From contig NZ_JAUZQD010000005.1 in the NCBI RefSeq assembly GCF_030709675.1, positions 310,001-374,000 on the forward strand: a stretch of DNA of 64,000 nt, in the 5' to 3' direction. The notes below the pieces were generated by a model, which was given only the letters and a program-made list of their open reading frames with translations, was not told the DNA's origin and did not search any database. Source of the stretch: Symbioplanes lichenis (GTDB lineage Bacteria > Actinomycetota > Actinomycetes > Mycobacteriales > Micromonosporaceae). Numbering within the stretch: the first letter of the stretch is position 1; each line of letters starts with the position of its first letter. Positions 16,941 to 24,185 of this stretch are shown here, piece after piece. Made by a program: the position numbers and the translations under genes.

Positions 16941-17332
16941 GATTCACCCTCCGTGGTGTGCTGGTCGTCCGGGCGGCCGCCCGAAAGCGGGGCGTGCGGC
17001 CGGGAGTCCGAGGCCAGGTCGTCGAGAACGTCTTCCATGGCGTCGAACCGGTCGTTCCAGGCCTGCTCGTAGCGGCTGAGCCAGGCGTGCAGCGGCTGCA
17101 GCGGCGCGGCGTGCACCCGGTAGAGCCGCTGCCGCCCCTCGTCGCGCACCCGGACCAGGTCCACCTCGCGCAGCACCCGCAGGTGCTTGCTGACCTGGGG
17201 CTGGGCCAGGCCGAGCAGCTCCGCCAGCTCGCCCACCGGCCGCTCGCCCGCCATCAGGAGGTCGAGGATCTGCCGGCGGCGAGGCTCCGCCACCGCGTTG
17301 AACGCGTCCGTCGTCGTCGCTGCCCGAGCCAT
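16937..17332 (-). CDS. ArsR-family transcriptional regulator
   Basis: 131 residues. A winged helix-turn-helix with FNAVAEPRRRQILDLLM, ELAELLGLAQPQVSKHLRVL as recognition region and a wing at VRVRDEGRQRLYRV. No CxC metal motif is present in the recognition helix, so a metal sensor role is unlikely; this subtype usually regulates the linked SRPBCC gene. A palindrome directly upstream (17342-17361) is a plausible own operator. Leaderless start supported by TACGAT 6 bases upstream of the ATG. Confidence 0.92.
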   Translation of the reverse strand: MARAATTTDAFNAVAEPRRRQILDLLMAGERPVGELAELLGLAQPQVSKHLRVLREVDLVRVRDEGRQRLYRVHAAPLQPLHAWLSRYEQAWNDRFDAMEDVLDDLASDSRPHAPLSGGRPDDQHTTEGES

Positions 17333-17338
17333 GCGCCA

Positions 17339-17361
17339 ATCGTATACCCATAAGGGAATAC
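17339..17361 (-). promoter_or_regulatory. ArsR promoter with candidate operator
   Basis: On the minus strand TACGAT (17339-17344) is 6 bases before the ArsR ATG. Overlapping it is GTATACCC-ATAA-GGGAATAC (17342-17361), an 8-4-8 palindrome with one mismatch. An ArsR dimer bound there would block the -10 box. Confidence 0.6.
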
Positions 17362-17362
17362 G

Positions 17363-18121
17363 TTAAGGGACGTCCCAGGTCGGCGGCAGGGGCGCGGGGC
17401 CGAGGTCGCTGGTGAAGTCGCGCCACGCGCCGTTGAAGGGGAACTCCGCGGCGTCGATCAGCTTCGTGACCCGCTCACCTTCGGCGCGGATCAGGGCCGC
17501 TTGCGCGGGCGGGTACGCGTCCGCGAGGTCCTCCTCGTCCTTCCAGCGCCACTCCCGCTCCGGCGTCACCAGCAGGTCGAGCACCTGGTCGGACGAGTCG
17601 ACACCGCCGGGGCGGCGCCGGGCGGGCGTCTCCAGGTTCACGTACCAGCCGGTGAAGGTGCCGTCGGCCCGCCAGCTCCACGACACGGCGTGCGCGGCGT
17701 CGCGCGGCAGGAACACCAATGACTTGAAGTGTTCCCGGGGCGCCGGCGACAGCATCGTGGTCATCGCGAGCTCGTCGGCGATGGGCAGGTCGCGGGTCGG
17801 CGTACCGGCAAGGGTCGTGCGCCGCATGGCCGCCGAGCCGATGTCGCTCCACAGCAGCAGGCCCCGCTCGTCGTCCGCGATGACGAAGGCGGCGGAAGCC
17901 GCGGCTATGCGGCCGTCCGGATGCAAGAAGCGGCGGACAACGGCGATGCCAGGAGTGAAGCGAACATCGGCGGCGCCAGGAGTGAAGCGAACATCGGCGG
18001 CGCCAGGAGTGAAGCGGTCAGCGGCGGTGCCGGGAGCGAAGCGGTCAACGGCGGTGCCGGGAGTAAAACCAGCGGCAGCATTGCCGGGGGCAAAAGGTGC
18101 ATCACTTGTCACAGGCGGCAC
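17363..18121 (-). CDS. DUF402-domain protein with an N-terminal 9-residue repeat expansion
   Basis: 252 residues from a GTG. The C-terminal two thirds match the DUF402 family: VRRFLHPDGRIA, ADDERGLLLW, WYVNLETPARR and DQVLDLLVTP...WKDEEDLADA, a fold that in some members hydrolyses nucleoside phosphates. Before it lie six tandem 9-residue repeats (about 10-63) of the form F(T/A)PGxAxxR; the last copy, FTPGIAVVR, looks like the native first strand of the domain, so the others are probably recent duplications. At DNA level the unit is 27 bp (17933-18094). The start overlaps the 3' end of the marR-type gene, so the two are probably one operon. An alternative GTG is three codons later. Confidence 0.75.
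   Translation of the reverse strand: MPPVTSDAPFAPGNAAAGFTPGTAVDRFAPGTAADRFTPGAADVRFTPGAADVRFTPGIAVVRRFLHPDGRIAAASAAFVIADDERGLLLWSDIGSAAMRRTTLAGTPTRDLPIADELAMTTMLSPAPREHFKSLVFLPRDAAHAVSWSWRADGTFTGWYVNLETPARRRPGGVDSSDQVLDLLVTPEREWRWKDEEDLADAYPPAQAALIRAEGERVTKLIDAAEFPFNGAWRDFTSDLGPAPLPPTWDVP
17933..18094. repeat. 27-bp tandem repeat inside a coding region
   Basis: Six 27-base units encode the F(T/A)PGxAxxR repeats of the DUF402 protein. The two central copies are identical at protein level (FTPGAADVR) and nearly identical in DNA, indicating recent expansion. Confidence 0.88.
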
Positions 18122-18581
18122 TGTGACATGCCTGCCCGCCCGACTCGTTCATGCCCTCCAGCGCGGCCGCCAGATCCCCCAGATCGAGCCGGCCGAGGTG
18201 GTCGAAGATGCGCCGCCGTACGCTCTCGAGGTGGTCGGGCCACGCCTCGCGCAGCCGCTCGAAGCCCGCCTCGGTCAGCTGGACGTCGAACCCGCGACCG
18301 TCGGACTCGCAGCGCCGGCGGGACAGGTGGCCGAGTGACTCCAGCTTGCTCACCAGCCGGGTCATGCCGCTGAAGGACATGTCGCACCGGTGCGCCAGTT
18401 CGCTCATGCGCATGACGTTGCCCGGAGTCTCCGACAGGTGGCGCAGGGTCTGGTACTCACTGAGGGACATGCGCTGCGTGCGTTGCAGGTCGGCGTCGAG
18501 CATCTTGGGCATGACCACCATCAATCGGCCGAACGCGCGCATCACCGCGAGCTCGGAGCCGTTGAGGGGTGTGGGCTGCAT
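18102..18581 (-). CDS. MarR-family transcriptional regulator
   Basis: 159 residues. The winged helix-turn-helix reads LSEYQTLRHLSETPGNVMRMSELAHRCDMSFSGMTRLVSKLESLG in outline (about 40-85), with the wing at RRRCESDGRGFDVQLTEAG. MarR proteins repress nearby genes and respond to aromatic or oxidising compounds. It is divergent to the FMN reductase, which is the likely target, and a candidate site lies between them. The ATG is supported by TAGGAT 7 bases upstream (leaderless). Confidence 0.9.
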   Translation of the reverse strand: MQPTPLNGSELAVMRAFGRLMVVMPKMLDADLQRTQRMSLSEYQTLRHLSETPGNVMRMSELAHRCDMSFSGMTRLVSKLESLGHLSRRRCESDGRGFDVQLTEAGFERLREAWPDHLESVRRRIFDHLGRLDLGDLAAALEGMNESGGQACHSAACDK

Positions 18582-18588
18582 GACAAAG

Positions 18589-18650
18589 ATCCTACGACCT
18601 TGACACCAGGCGCCGACAGAGTATTTCCTTGACGAAGCAAATTAATTCGC
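18589..18650. promoter_or_regulatory. Divergent MarR / FMN reductase promoter region
   Basis: Minus strand: TAGGAT (18589-18594) 7 bases before the MarR start. Plus strand: TTGACA (18600-18605) and TATTTC (18622-18627), 16 apart. The AT-rich stretch CGAAGCAAATTAATTCG (about 18633-18649), with CGAA/TTCG ends, is a candidate MarR operator, only weakly palindromic. Confidence 0.45.
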
Positions 18651-18671
18651 ACACCTCGGGAGCTCCGCGTC

Positions 18672-19232
18672 ATGACCAAGATCGGCATCATCATCGGCAG
18701 CACCCGCCCGGGCCGTAACGGCGAGGCCGTCGCCAAGTGGGTCCACGAGCTGGCCTCGCAGCGCACCGACGCGGAGTTCGAGCTGGTCGACCTGCTCGAC
18801 TACAAGCTGCCGCACCTCGACGAGGCGATCCCGGCGTCGATGGCGCAGTACTCGCAGCCGCACACCCAGGCCTGGGCCGCGAAGATCGCCGAGTTCGACG
18901 GCTTCATCTTCGTCACCCCGGAGTACAACCACGCCACCTCGGGCGCGCTGAAGAACGCGATCGACTTCCTCTTCGCCGAGTGGAACAACAAGGCCGTCGG
19001 CTTCGTCGGCTACGGCTCGGTCGGCGGCGCCCGCGCCATCGAGACCCTGCGCCTCATCGTCGGCGAGCTCATGATGGCCGACGTCCGCGCCGCCGTGACG
19101 CTGTCGCTCGCGACCGACTTCGTGAACTACAGCCAGTTCACCCCGGGCGCCCACCAGGCCGGCGCGCTGACCACGGTGCTCGACCAGACCGTGGCGTGGA
19201 GCAAGGCCCTCGCGCCGCTGCGCCAGGCCTGA
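18672..19232 (+). CDS. NADPH-dependent FMN reductase
   Basis: 186 residues, flavodoxin-like fold. The FMN phosphate loop is GSTRPGRNGEAVAKW (about 9-23), and PEYNHATSGALKNAIDFL (about 80-97) is the classic isoalloxazine-binding stretch of the family. It reduces flavins or quinones with NAD(P)H. Divergent from a MarR regulator, a frequent arrangement for quinone or electrophile detoxification. No clear Shine-Dalgarno beyond GGGAG 12 bases upstream. A strong inverted repeat follows as terminator. Confidence 0.93.
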   Translation: MTKIGIIIGSTRPGRNGEAVAKWVHELASQRTDAEFELVDLLDYKLPHLDEAIPASMAQYSQPHTQAWAAKIAEFDGFIFVTPEYNHATSGALKNAIDFLFAEWNNKAVGFVGYGSVGGARAIETLRLIVGELMMADVRAAVTLSLATDFVNYSQFTPGAHQAGALTTVLDQTVAWSKALAPLRQA

Positions 19233-19265
19233 TCCGCGGCGGGCCCCGGCCCGCTCACCGGACCC

Positions 19266-19307
19266 GCGAGCCGCCGGCGTGCAGGCAGAGTGCCGCCGGC
19301 GGCTCGC
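19266..19307. terminator. Bidirectional hairpin terminator
   Basis: GCGAGCCGCCGGC (19266-19278) pairs perfectly with 19295-19307 across a 16-base loop, between the convergent FMN reductase and GNAT genes. Confidence 0.8.
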
Positions 19308-19314
19308 GTCTTCA

Positions 19315-19836
19315 TCAGACGTTCCCGGGCCCCGAGGTGAAGACGACGACCGTGTCCGGCGGCCTGTTCTCCGGCGCCGGCAGCAGATCGTGCATCTCCC
19401 AGTCGTCCCCGGCGACAGCGGTCGCGACGCCGGTCCAGAAGGCCTCGACCCCCGGGTTGTACCGCTGGAAGCCGATCCGCCACCGCCCCGGGAAGAGCGC
19501 GATCGTCCGCAGCGCCTCCTCCCGGCCGACCCCGCCGCGCCGCAACGCGCGGACGACGAAGAACCCGTCGATCGCCGTGCCGCCGCCCTCGGCCGCCATG
19601 GTCAGCACGAAGCCACCCAGCCGCCCGGCCACCTCGATGAGATACGCCCGGCGCTCCGGATCGTCGCCGGCCAGGAACCTGTCCAGGGGCCGGTTGTTGA
19701 AGGTGCCGTCGTCGTTGGGCAGCAGCTCGTACGGCTCGGAGAGGTCGTGCCGGTAGAGCTGGCCGAGATTCTCCAGCACGGCGCGGTGCGACCGGTCGAC
19801 CTCGACCAGCGTGACCGGGCGGTAAGTCAGCGACAT
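19315..19836 (-). CDS. GNAT-family N-acetyltransferase-like protein
   Basis: 173 residues. The N-terminal part reads RPVTLVEVDRSHRAVLENLGQLYRHDLSE, followed by GGFVLTM, FFVVRALRRGGVGREEALRTI (the acetyl-CoA pyrophosphate loop R-x-x-G-x-G) and a C-terminal GFQRYNPGVEAFW. This is the layout of small GNAT enzymes; the acceptor is unknown. The ATG at 19836 is chosen over a longer frame that would run into the alcohol dehydrogenase gene. Confidence 0.82.
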   Translation of the reverse strand: MSLTYRPVTLVEVDRSHRAVLENLGQLYRHDLSEPYELLPNDDGTFNNRPLDRFLAGDDPERRAYLIEVAGRLGGFVLTMAAEGGGTAIDGFFVVRALRRGGVGREEALRTIALFPGRWRIGFQRYNPGVEAFWTGVATAVAGDDWEMHDLLPAPENRPPDTVVVFTSGPGNV

Positions 19837-19855
19837 GCCTCGATCTTGCCCCGGC

Positions 19856-20941
19856 TCAGAAGACGACCACCGACCGGGCACCCTCGCCGCGGGCCATGCG
19901 GTCGAAGGCCGCGGGTACGCCGGCCAGGCCGATCCGGTCGGTGATGAGGTGATCGAGCCGCAGCTCGCCCGCCACCACCTCGCGAGCCAGTACGGGCAGT
20001 TCCACGTCGGGGTCGGACGAGCCGTAGACCGACGACCGCAGAGTGCGCGCCGACGAGAAGATGTCCAGGGCGCTCAGCTGCAGCATGTCGTCGCCGCGGC
20101 CCATACCGACGACGGTGACCTGGCCGCCCCGGCGGGTGGCCCGCCACGCCGAGCGGATCGTCGCCGCCCGGCCCACGCACTCGAACGCGTGGTCGGCGCC
20201 GCGGCCCCCGGTCAGGGCGCGGACGTCCTTGGACAGGGTGTCGCCGGCGACCACGAAATCGGTCGCGCCGGCCGCCGCGGCCAGATCCTTCTTGGCCGGT
20301 GACACGTCCACGGCGATCACCGCGGCCGCCCTGGCGGCCCGGGCGGCGGCGACCACGGACAGCCCGACGCCGCCCAGGCCGATCACCAGGACCGCGTCGC
20401 CTTCGGACACGCCGGCCGTGGTGCGGACCGCCCCGGTGCCCGTGAGCACCGAGCAGCCCAGGAGGGCGGCGCCGGCGTGATCCAGAGCAGCGGGCACGGG
20501 AATGACCGCGTGCGCGGGCACGACGACCTGCTCGGCGAACGCGCCCAGCCCCAGGGTCACGTACACGGGGACGCCGTCCAGGGTGCTGCCGTTCTCGAGC
20601 GCCGCCACGTTGGCCGTGGAGCACAGCCAGGGCTCGCCGTGCGTACAGAACCAGCACTCGCGGCACGGCGGCGCCCAGTTGAGCGCGACGTGATCGCCCA
20701 CCGCGACCCGGGTCACGCCCGCGCCCACCTCGGCCACCTCGCCGGCCGCCTCGTGCCCCAGCACCAGCGGGTGCGGCGGCGTGAGGGTGCCGTTGACCAT
20801 CGACAGGTCGCTGTGACACACGCCGGCCGCGCGGATGCGCACGCGCACCTGCCCGGGGCCGACCTCGGGCAGGTGGATCTCCGCGACCTCGGGCGGGGTG
20901 CCGGGTTCACGAACCACCAAGGCCTGCACGTACGCCGTCAC
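19856..20941 (-). CDS. Zinc-dependent alcohol dehydrogenase (medium-chain)
   Basis: 361 residues. It should oxidise alcohols to aldehydes with NAD+. Catalytic zinc ligands are Cys42 (GVCHSD) and His63 (GHE), with the third ligand further on (LLGCSVLTG). The structural zinc site is complete: Cys93, 96, 99 and 107. The nucleotide-binding loop is VIGLGGVGLS. The GTG start overlaps the aldehyde dehydrogenase stop by 4 bases (GTGA). It is the last gene of the TetR-ALDH-ADH operon, so product aldehyde can be passed to the neighbouring enzyme. Confidence 0.93.
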   Translation of the reverse strand: MTAYVQALVVREPGTPPEVAEIHLPEVGPGQVRVRIRAAGVCHSDLSMVNGTLTPPHPLVLGHEAAGEVAEVGAGVTRVAVGDHVALNWAPPCRECWFCTHGEPWLCSTANVAALENGSTLDGVPVYVTLGLGAFAEQVVVPAHAVIPVPAALDHAGAALLGCSVLTGTGAVRTTAGVSEGDAVLVIGLGGVGLSVVAAARAARAAAVIAVDVSPAKKDLAAAAGATDFVVAGDTLSKDVRALTGGRGADHAFECVGRAATIRSAWRATRRGGQVTVVGMGRGDDMLQLSALDIFSSARTLRSSVYGSSDPDVELPVLAREVVAGELRLDHLITDRIGLAGVPAAFDRMARGEGARSVVVF

Positions 20942-22332
20942 AGCTGGATCGCCTTCGTCTGCTGGAACTCCGCCAGCCCGTACGCCCCGAGCTCGCGCCC
21001 GACGCCGGACTGCTTGTAGCCACCGAACGGCGCGACCGGGTTGAACGCCGCCCCGTTGACGTCGACCGCTCCGGTGCGCAGCCGGCGCGCGACGGCCAGA
21101 GCCCGGTCGGGTGGCCCCCACACGGCGCCGGCCAGCCCGTACCGGGAATGGTTGGCGATCTCGACCGCGTGGTCCTCGCCGTCCACCGGGATGATCGACA
21201 GCACCGGCCCGAAGATCTCCTCCTGGGCCAGCTCGCTGTCCGGATCGACGTCCGCGAACACCGTGGCCGGAACGAAATAGCCCTTCTCCGGAAGATCGCC
21301 GCCCTGGTACGCGAGCCGCGCGCCGGCCCGGTCGATGAACCCGAGCACCCGTTCCCGCTGCGCGGCCGACACGAGCGGCCCGAGCCGCGTCGCCGGATCG
21401 AACGGATCCCCGGTTTGATAGGTCCCAGCGGCCGCCGCGGCCAGCTCGACGGCTTCGTCGTAGAAGGAACGGTCCACCAGCATGCGGGTCAGGGCCGTGC
21501 ACGTCTGACCGGAGTTGAGGAACGCGTTCGCGACGCCCACCTTCACCGCCTTGGGCAGGTCGGCGCCGGCCAGGATCACGTTCGCCGACTTGCCGCCCAG
21601 CTCCAGGGCGACCCGGGCGATCCGGTCGGCGGCGGCGTGCGCGACGGCCCGGCCGGTCGCCGTGGACCCCGTGAAGGAGACCATGTCGACCTCCGGGTGC
21701 CCGGCGAGCGCGGCGCCGACCTCGGCGCCGGTGCCGGTGACCAGGTTGAGGACCCCGCCGGGCAGCCCGGCCTCGTCGGCCGCCTCGACCAGCAGGTACG
21801 CCGTCAGGGGCGTCAGCTCGCTCGGCTTGAGCACGACCGTGCAGCCGGCGGCGAGGGCGGCCGCCACCTTGGCGACGACCTGGTGCAACGGATAGTTCCA
21901 GGGCGTGATCGCGCCCACCACGCCGACGGGCTCGTGCTCGACGCGGGAGTGCCCGATCGTCTCCTCCGGCGCGGGCGTCGCGGCCAGGTCGGCGTACCCC
22001 TGGAGGACCGTGAGCGGCAGTCCGGCCTGGACCGCCTTCGCGATCTTGAGGGGCGCGCCCAGCTCGAGCCCGACCGTGCGGGCGATCTCGTCGGCCCGGC
22101 CGGCCAGCGCCGCGTGCAGCTTGCCCAGCACGGCACCGCGCTCGGCGCGCGGGGTGGCGGCCCAGCCCGGGAAGGCCGCCCGGGCCTCGGCCACGGCCCG
22201 GTCGACGTCGACGGCGGTCCCGGCCGGGACGTGCGCGATGACCTCCTCGGTGGCCGGGTTCTCCACCGGGATCGTCGCGTCCGAGTCCGGTTCCGCCCAG
22301 CGGCCGCCGAGGTACAGCTTGTCCCGCTTCAT
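20938..22332 (-). CDS. NAD(P)-dependent aldehyde dehydrogenase
   Basis: 464 residues. It oxidises aldehydes to carboxylic acids. Catalytic Cys278 lies in NSGQTCTALTRM and the general-base Glu in ALELGGKSANVIL. The NAD-binding signature FTGSTATGRAVAHAAA and the proton-relay region TPWNYPLHQ are present. The ATG overlaps the TetR stop by 4 bases, and its own stop overlaps the ADH start by 4 bases, so it is the middle gene of a tight operon. Confidence 0.95.
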   Translation of the reverse strand: MKRDKLYLGGRWAEPDSDATIPVENPATEEVIAHVPAGTAVDVDRAVAEARAAFPGWAATPRAERGAVLGKLHAALAGRADEIARTVGLELGAPLKIAKAVQAGLPLTVLQGYADLAATPAPEETIGHSRVEHEPVGVVGAITPWNYPLHQVVAKVAAALAAGCTVVLKPSELTPLTAYLLVEAADEAGLPGGVLNLVTGTGAEVGAALAGHPEVDMVSFTGSTATGRAVAHAAADRIARVALELGGKSANVILAGADLPKAVKVGVANAFLNSGQTCTALTRMLVDRSFYDEAVELAAAAAGTYQTGDPFDPATRLGPLVSAAQRERVLGFIDRAGARLAYQGGDLPEKGYFVPATVFADVDPDSELAQEEIFGPVLSIIPVDGEDHAVEIANHSRYGLAGAVWGPPDRALAVARRLRTGAVDVNGAAFNPVAPFGGYKQSGVGRELGAYGLAEFQQTKAIQL

Positions 22333-22958
22333 CGCAGCGCTCCCTCTTTCATTGCCATGAGACCGGTGATCGTCGTGTCCAGGCCGAGCGCGAAGGCGCC
22401 CTCGTCGACGCTGCGCTGGTGCTCGGCCAGCAGGTGCGCGTCGGACAGGTGGGGGTACCGCCCGGCGTAGAGCTCGGGGTCCTCGTCGAAGCCGCGGGCG
22501 AAGGAGCCCAGGGCGGCGCCGGTGACCAGATAGCGCATCAGCGCGCCGATGTGGGTCGCGCGGGCGGGCGGCCAGCCGGCGCGGATCAGGCCGCCGTAGA
22601 CGGTGTCGGCCATGGCCAGCGCGGCCGGGCGCCGGCCCGGGCCGCGGGCCAGCACCGGCACGATGTGCGGGTGGGCGGCGAGCTCCGCGTGGTAGCTGTG
22701 CGCCCAGAGCCGCAGCGCGTCGGCCCAGTCGTGGGTCGCGAAGAACGAGACGTCGACCCGCGCGACCACGGCGTCGGCGACCGCGTCGAGGATGTCGCCC
22801 TTGGTCGGGAAGTGGTTGTAGAGCGACGGCCCCGCGACCCCCAGCTCGGTGGCGAGCCGGCGCACCGACACCGCGTCGAGCCCCTCGCTGTCCACCAGCG
22901 CGCTCGCCGCCTCGACGATGCGCTCGCGGGTCAGCAGGGTGTGCCGCGGCCGGGCCAT
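22329..22958 (-). CDS. TetR-family transcriptional regulator
   Basis: 209 residues. The N-terminal helix-turn-helix reads RERIVEAASALVDSEGLDAVSVRRLATELGVAGPSLYNHFPTKGDIL in outline (about 10-56). The C-terminal ligand domain resembles the TetR_C group (WAHSYHAELAAHPHIVP). AGGAG lies 7 bases before the ATG. It is divergent to the acyl-CoA dehydrogenase and heads the ALDH-ADH operon, with a 21-bp palindrome between the two starts. Confidence 0.92.
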   Translation of the reverse strand: MARPRHTLLTRERIVEAASALVDSEGLDAVSVRRLATELGVAGPSLYNHFPTKGDILDAVADAVVARVDVSFFATHDWADALRLWAHSYHAELAAHPHIVPVLARGPGRRPAALAMADTVYGGLIRAGWPPARATHIGALMRYLVTGAALGSFARGFDEDPELYAGRYPHLSDAHLLAEHQRSVDEGAFALGLDTTITGLMAMKEGALR

Positions 22959-22986
22959 TTAACGCTCCTGAAACTCTTTACTCGGG

Positions 22987-23007
22987 AAAACTTACGCCGC
23001 TAGTTTT
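22987..23007. promoter_or_regulatory. Palindromic candidate TetR operator and leaderless -10 box
   Basis: AAAACT-N9-AGTTTT (22987-22992 and 23002-23007) is a perfect inverted repeat in the divergent gap. It covers TAGTTT (23001-23006), which lies 6 bases before the GTG of the acyl-CoA dehydrogenase. Binding there would shut off the plus-strand promoter and probably also the TetR operon. Confidence 0.7.
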
Positions 23008-23012
23008 ATCAC

Positions 23013-24185
23013 GTGGACTTCTCCCTGAGCGACGAGGAGCGCGCGGTTCGTGACACCGCCCGCCAGTTCATCACCCGTGAGGTCATGCCCCTGGAGCAGG
23101 AAGCGCTGCGCCGGGAGCGGGCCCATCAGCCCGGCCTGGACCGCAGTGAGCTGCGCGAGCTGCAGCTCAAGGCGAAGAAGTTCGGCTTCTGGGGGTTGTC
23201 GACCCCCGAGGAGTACGGCGGCATGGACCTGCCGGCCGTGCTGCAGTCGCTGATCTGGACCGAGATCGGCCGCACCTTCGTCCAGTTCAAGTTCGGCGGC
23301 GACGCCGACAACATCCTCTATTTCGCCAATGAGGAGCAGAAGCGGGAGTTCCTGATCCCCACGATCGAGGGCGACCGGATCTCCTGCTTCGCGATCACCG
23401 AGCCCGGCGCCGGCTCCGACGCCGCGAACATCAAGCTCAGCGCCCGTCAGGACGGCGGCGACTGGGTGCTCAACGGCGAGAAGACGTTCATCACCAACGG
23501 CAACGACGCGGACTTCGTCATCGTCGTCGCGGTCACCGACAAGGAGAAGGGCGTGCGCGGCGGCGGCACGACGGCCTTCCTGGTCGACCGGGAGATGGGC
23601 TGGCGCTCCGAGTTCATCCAGACCATGGGCGAGGGCGGGCCGGCCTCGCTGATCTTCTCCGACGTGCGGGTGCCGGCGCGCAACATCCTCGGCGAGATCG
23701 GCCAGGGCTTCGAGCTCGGCATGAAGTGGATCGGCAAGGGCCGCTACCTCATCCCGTCGCAGGCCCTCGGCATCGCCGAGCGGGCGCTGGGCATGGCCGT
23801 CGAGTACGCGAACACCCGCGAGACCTTCGGCCGCAAGATCGGCGAGAATCAGGCCATCCAGTGGATGATCGCCGACTCGGAGGTCGAGCTGGAGGCCGCC
23901 CGCTGGCTGATCCTGCGCGCCGCGTGGACGGTCGACCAGGGCTCGGACCCGCGGCATGCCTCCTCCATGGCGAAGCTGCACGGCGCCGCCATGGTGAACA
24001 ACGTCGTCGATCGGGTGCTGCAGATCCACGGCGGCATGGGCTACACCCGCGAGCTGCCGCTCGAACGCTGGTACCGGCAGGTCCGGCTGATGCGCATCTA
24101 CGAGGGCACCGACGAGATGCAGCGGCTCATCATCTCCCGCGATCTGCTGCGCGGGTACACCAAGATCGGGGGACACCTCGCATGA
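23013..24185 (+). CDS. Acyl-CoA dehydrogenase
   Basis: 390 residues, full family length. It introduces a trans-2 double bond into an acyl-CoA using FAD. The FAD-binding signatures FAITEPGAGSDAANIKL and the catalytic loop RIYEGTDEMQRLII are present; Glu364 is the expected base. Q-I-H-G-G-M-G-Y is also typical. The GTG start is supported by TAGTTT 6 bases upstream. The stop overlaps the acyl-CoA ligase ATG by 4 bases. Confidence 0.95.
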   Translation: MDFSLSDEERAVRDTARQFITREVMPLEQEALRRERAHQPGLDRSELRELQLKAKKFGFWGLSTPEEYGGMDLPAVLQSLIWTEIGRTFVQFKFGGDADNILYFANEEQKREFLIPTIEGDRISCFAITEPGAGSDAANIKLSARQDGGDWVLNGEKTFITNGNDADFVIVVAVTDKEKGVRGGGTTAFLVDREMGWRSEFIQTMGEGGPASLIFSDVRVPARNILGEIGQGFELGMKWIGKGRYLIPSQALGIAERALGMAVEYANTRETFGRKIGENQAIQWMIADSEVELEAARWLILRAAWTVDQGSDPRHASSMAKLHGAAMVNNVVDRVLQIHGGMGYTRELPLERWYRQVRLMRIYEGTDEMQRLIISRDLLRGYTKIGGHLA

